This document shows positions 63,725-64,000 of a stretch of DNA of 64,000 bases, in pieces. How positions within the stretch are numbered: the first letter of the stretch is position 1; the number at the start of each line of letters is the position of its first letter. The stretch lies in the NCBI GenBank assembly GCA_034231615.1, contig CM067319.1:4647501-4711500 (forward strand), written 5' to 3'. The notes under the pieces were generated by a model. The model searched no databases. It worked only from the letters and a program-made list of their open reading frames with translations, and was not told the DNA's origin. The position numbers were made by a program, and so were the translations under genes. Source of the DNA: Meghimatium bilineatum. Its lineage: Eukaryota; Mollusca; Gastropoda; Stylommatophora; Philomycidae.

Positions 63725-64000
63725 TCTCTTAACAGGTAGCAGCCAGTAGTTGCTTAACATGCAGCAGCCAGTAGTTGTTTAACATGCAGCAGCCAGTAGT
63801 TGCTTAAAATGCAGCAGCCAGTAGTTGCTTAACAGGCAGCAGCCAGTAGTTGCTTAACAGGCAACAGCCAGTAGTTGCTTAGCAGGCAGCAGCCAGTAGT
63901 TGCTTAACAGGCAGCAGCCAGTAGTTGCTTAACATGCAGCAGCCAGTAGTTGCTTAACAGGCAGCAGCCAGTAGTTGCTTAACAGGCAGCAGCCATTAGT
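63725..64000. repeat. 25-bp minisatellite, runs off the edge
   Basis: The unit is CAGCCAGTAGTTGCTTAACA plus GGCAG; about 11 units with CATGCAG variants. It continues past the window. Confidence 0.95.

Overview
This is animal nuclear DNA and not a microbial genome. There is no dense gene layout, the sequence is AT-rich, and it is filled with 5'-truncated LINE fragments of several clades, tRNA-headed SINEs, one hAT-type MITE and more than forty tandem arrays (microsatellites and 16-62 bp minisatellites). The style (LINE ORF2 ends such as RxLWRAM..RHGT, a C-terminal zinc finger, GAAACGTC-type modules, many minisatellites) suggests a lophotrochozoan, perhaps a gastropod mollusc. That placement is inference from general familiarity; no species-diagnostic gene is present. 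No ribosomal RNA, real tRNA gene, operon or CRISPR array is seen. 

Layout. 0-7 kb: end of an RNase-H LINE, a 16-bp minisatellite, SINEs, and a recent LINE insertion with a 12-bp target duplication (3223-3774). 7-12 kb: a minisatellite built from LINE coding sequence, a hAT MITE (7954-8124), three further arrays and a minisatellite grown from a palindromic SINE segment. 12-18 kb: antisense and sense LINE tails, SINE heads and small arrays. 18.4-20.3 kb: the best candidate for host coding sequence, namely a 65-residue signal-peptide-like ORF and, 0.7 kb on, a possible three-exon secreted-peptide gene whose exon-1/donor junction is tandemly repeated at 45 bp. 20-30 kb: five large arrays, a modular repeat pair, a roughly 0.6-kb unrecognised repeat and an antisense LINE with a visible reverse-transcriptase FADD motif. 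30-48 kb: more copies of the same families, with clear nesting (one repeat inside a SINE; a minisatellite growing from a LINE edge). 48-55.6 kb: long minisatellites and a 0.6-kb (GATG)n(GATA)n array attached to a LINE tail. 55.6-64 kb: one cysteine-rich exon candidate on the minus strand (56551-56781), a 54-bp-arm foldback, more LINE fragments, and a 25-bp array running off the right edge. 

Most long open frames here are artefacts of arrays whose unit length is a multiple of three, or remnants of LINE ORF2. The window therefore reads as intergenic or intronic repeat-rich DNA with two or three possible host exons. LINE families are labelled L1-L10, SINE families S1-S4 and unclassified dispersed repeats G, H, I and N for cross-reference; these labels are mine.
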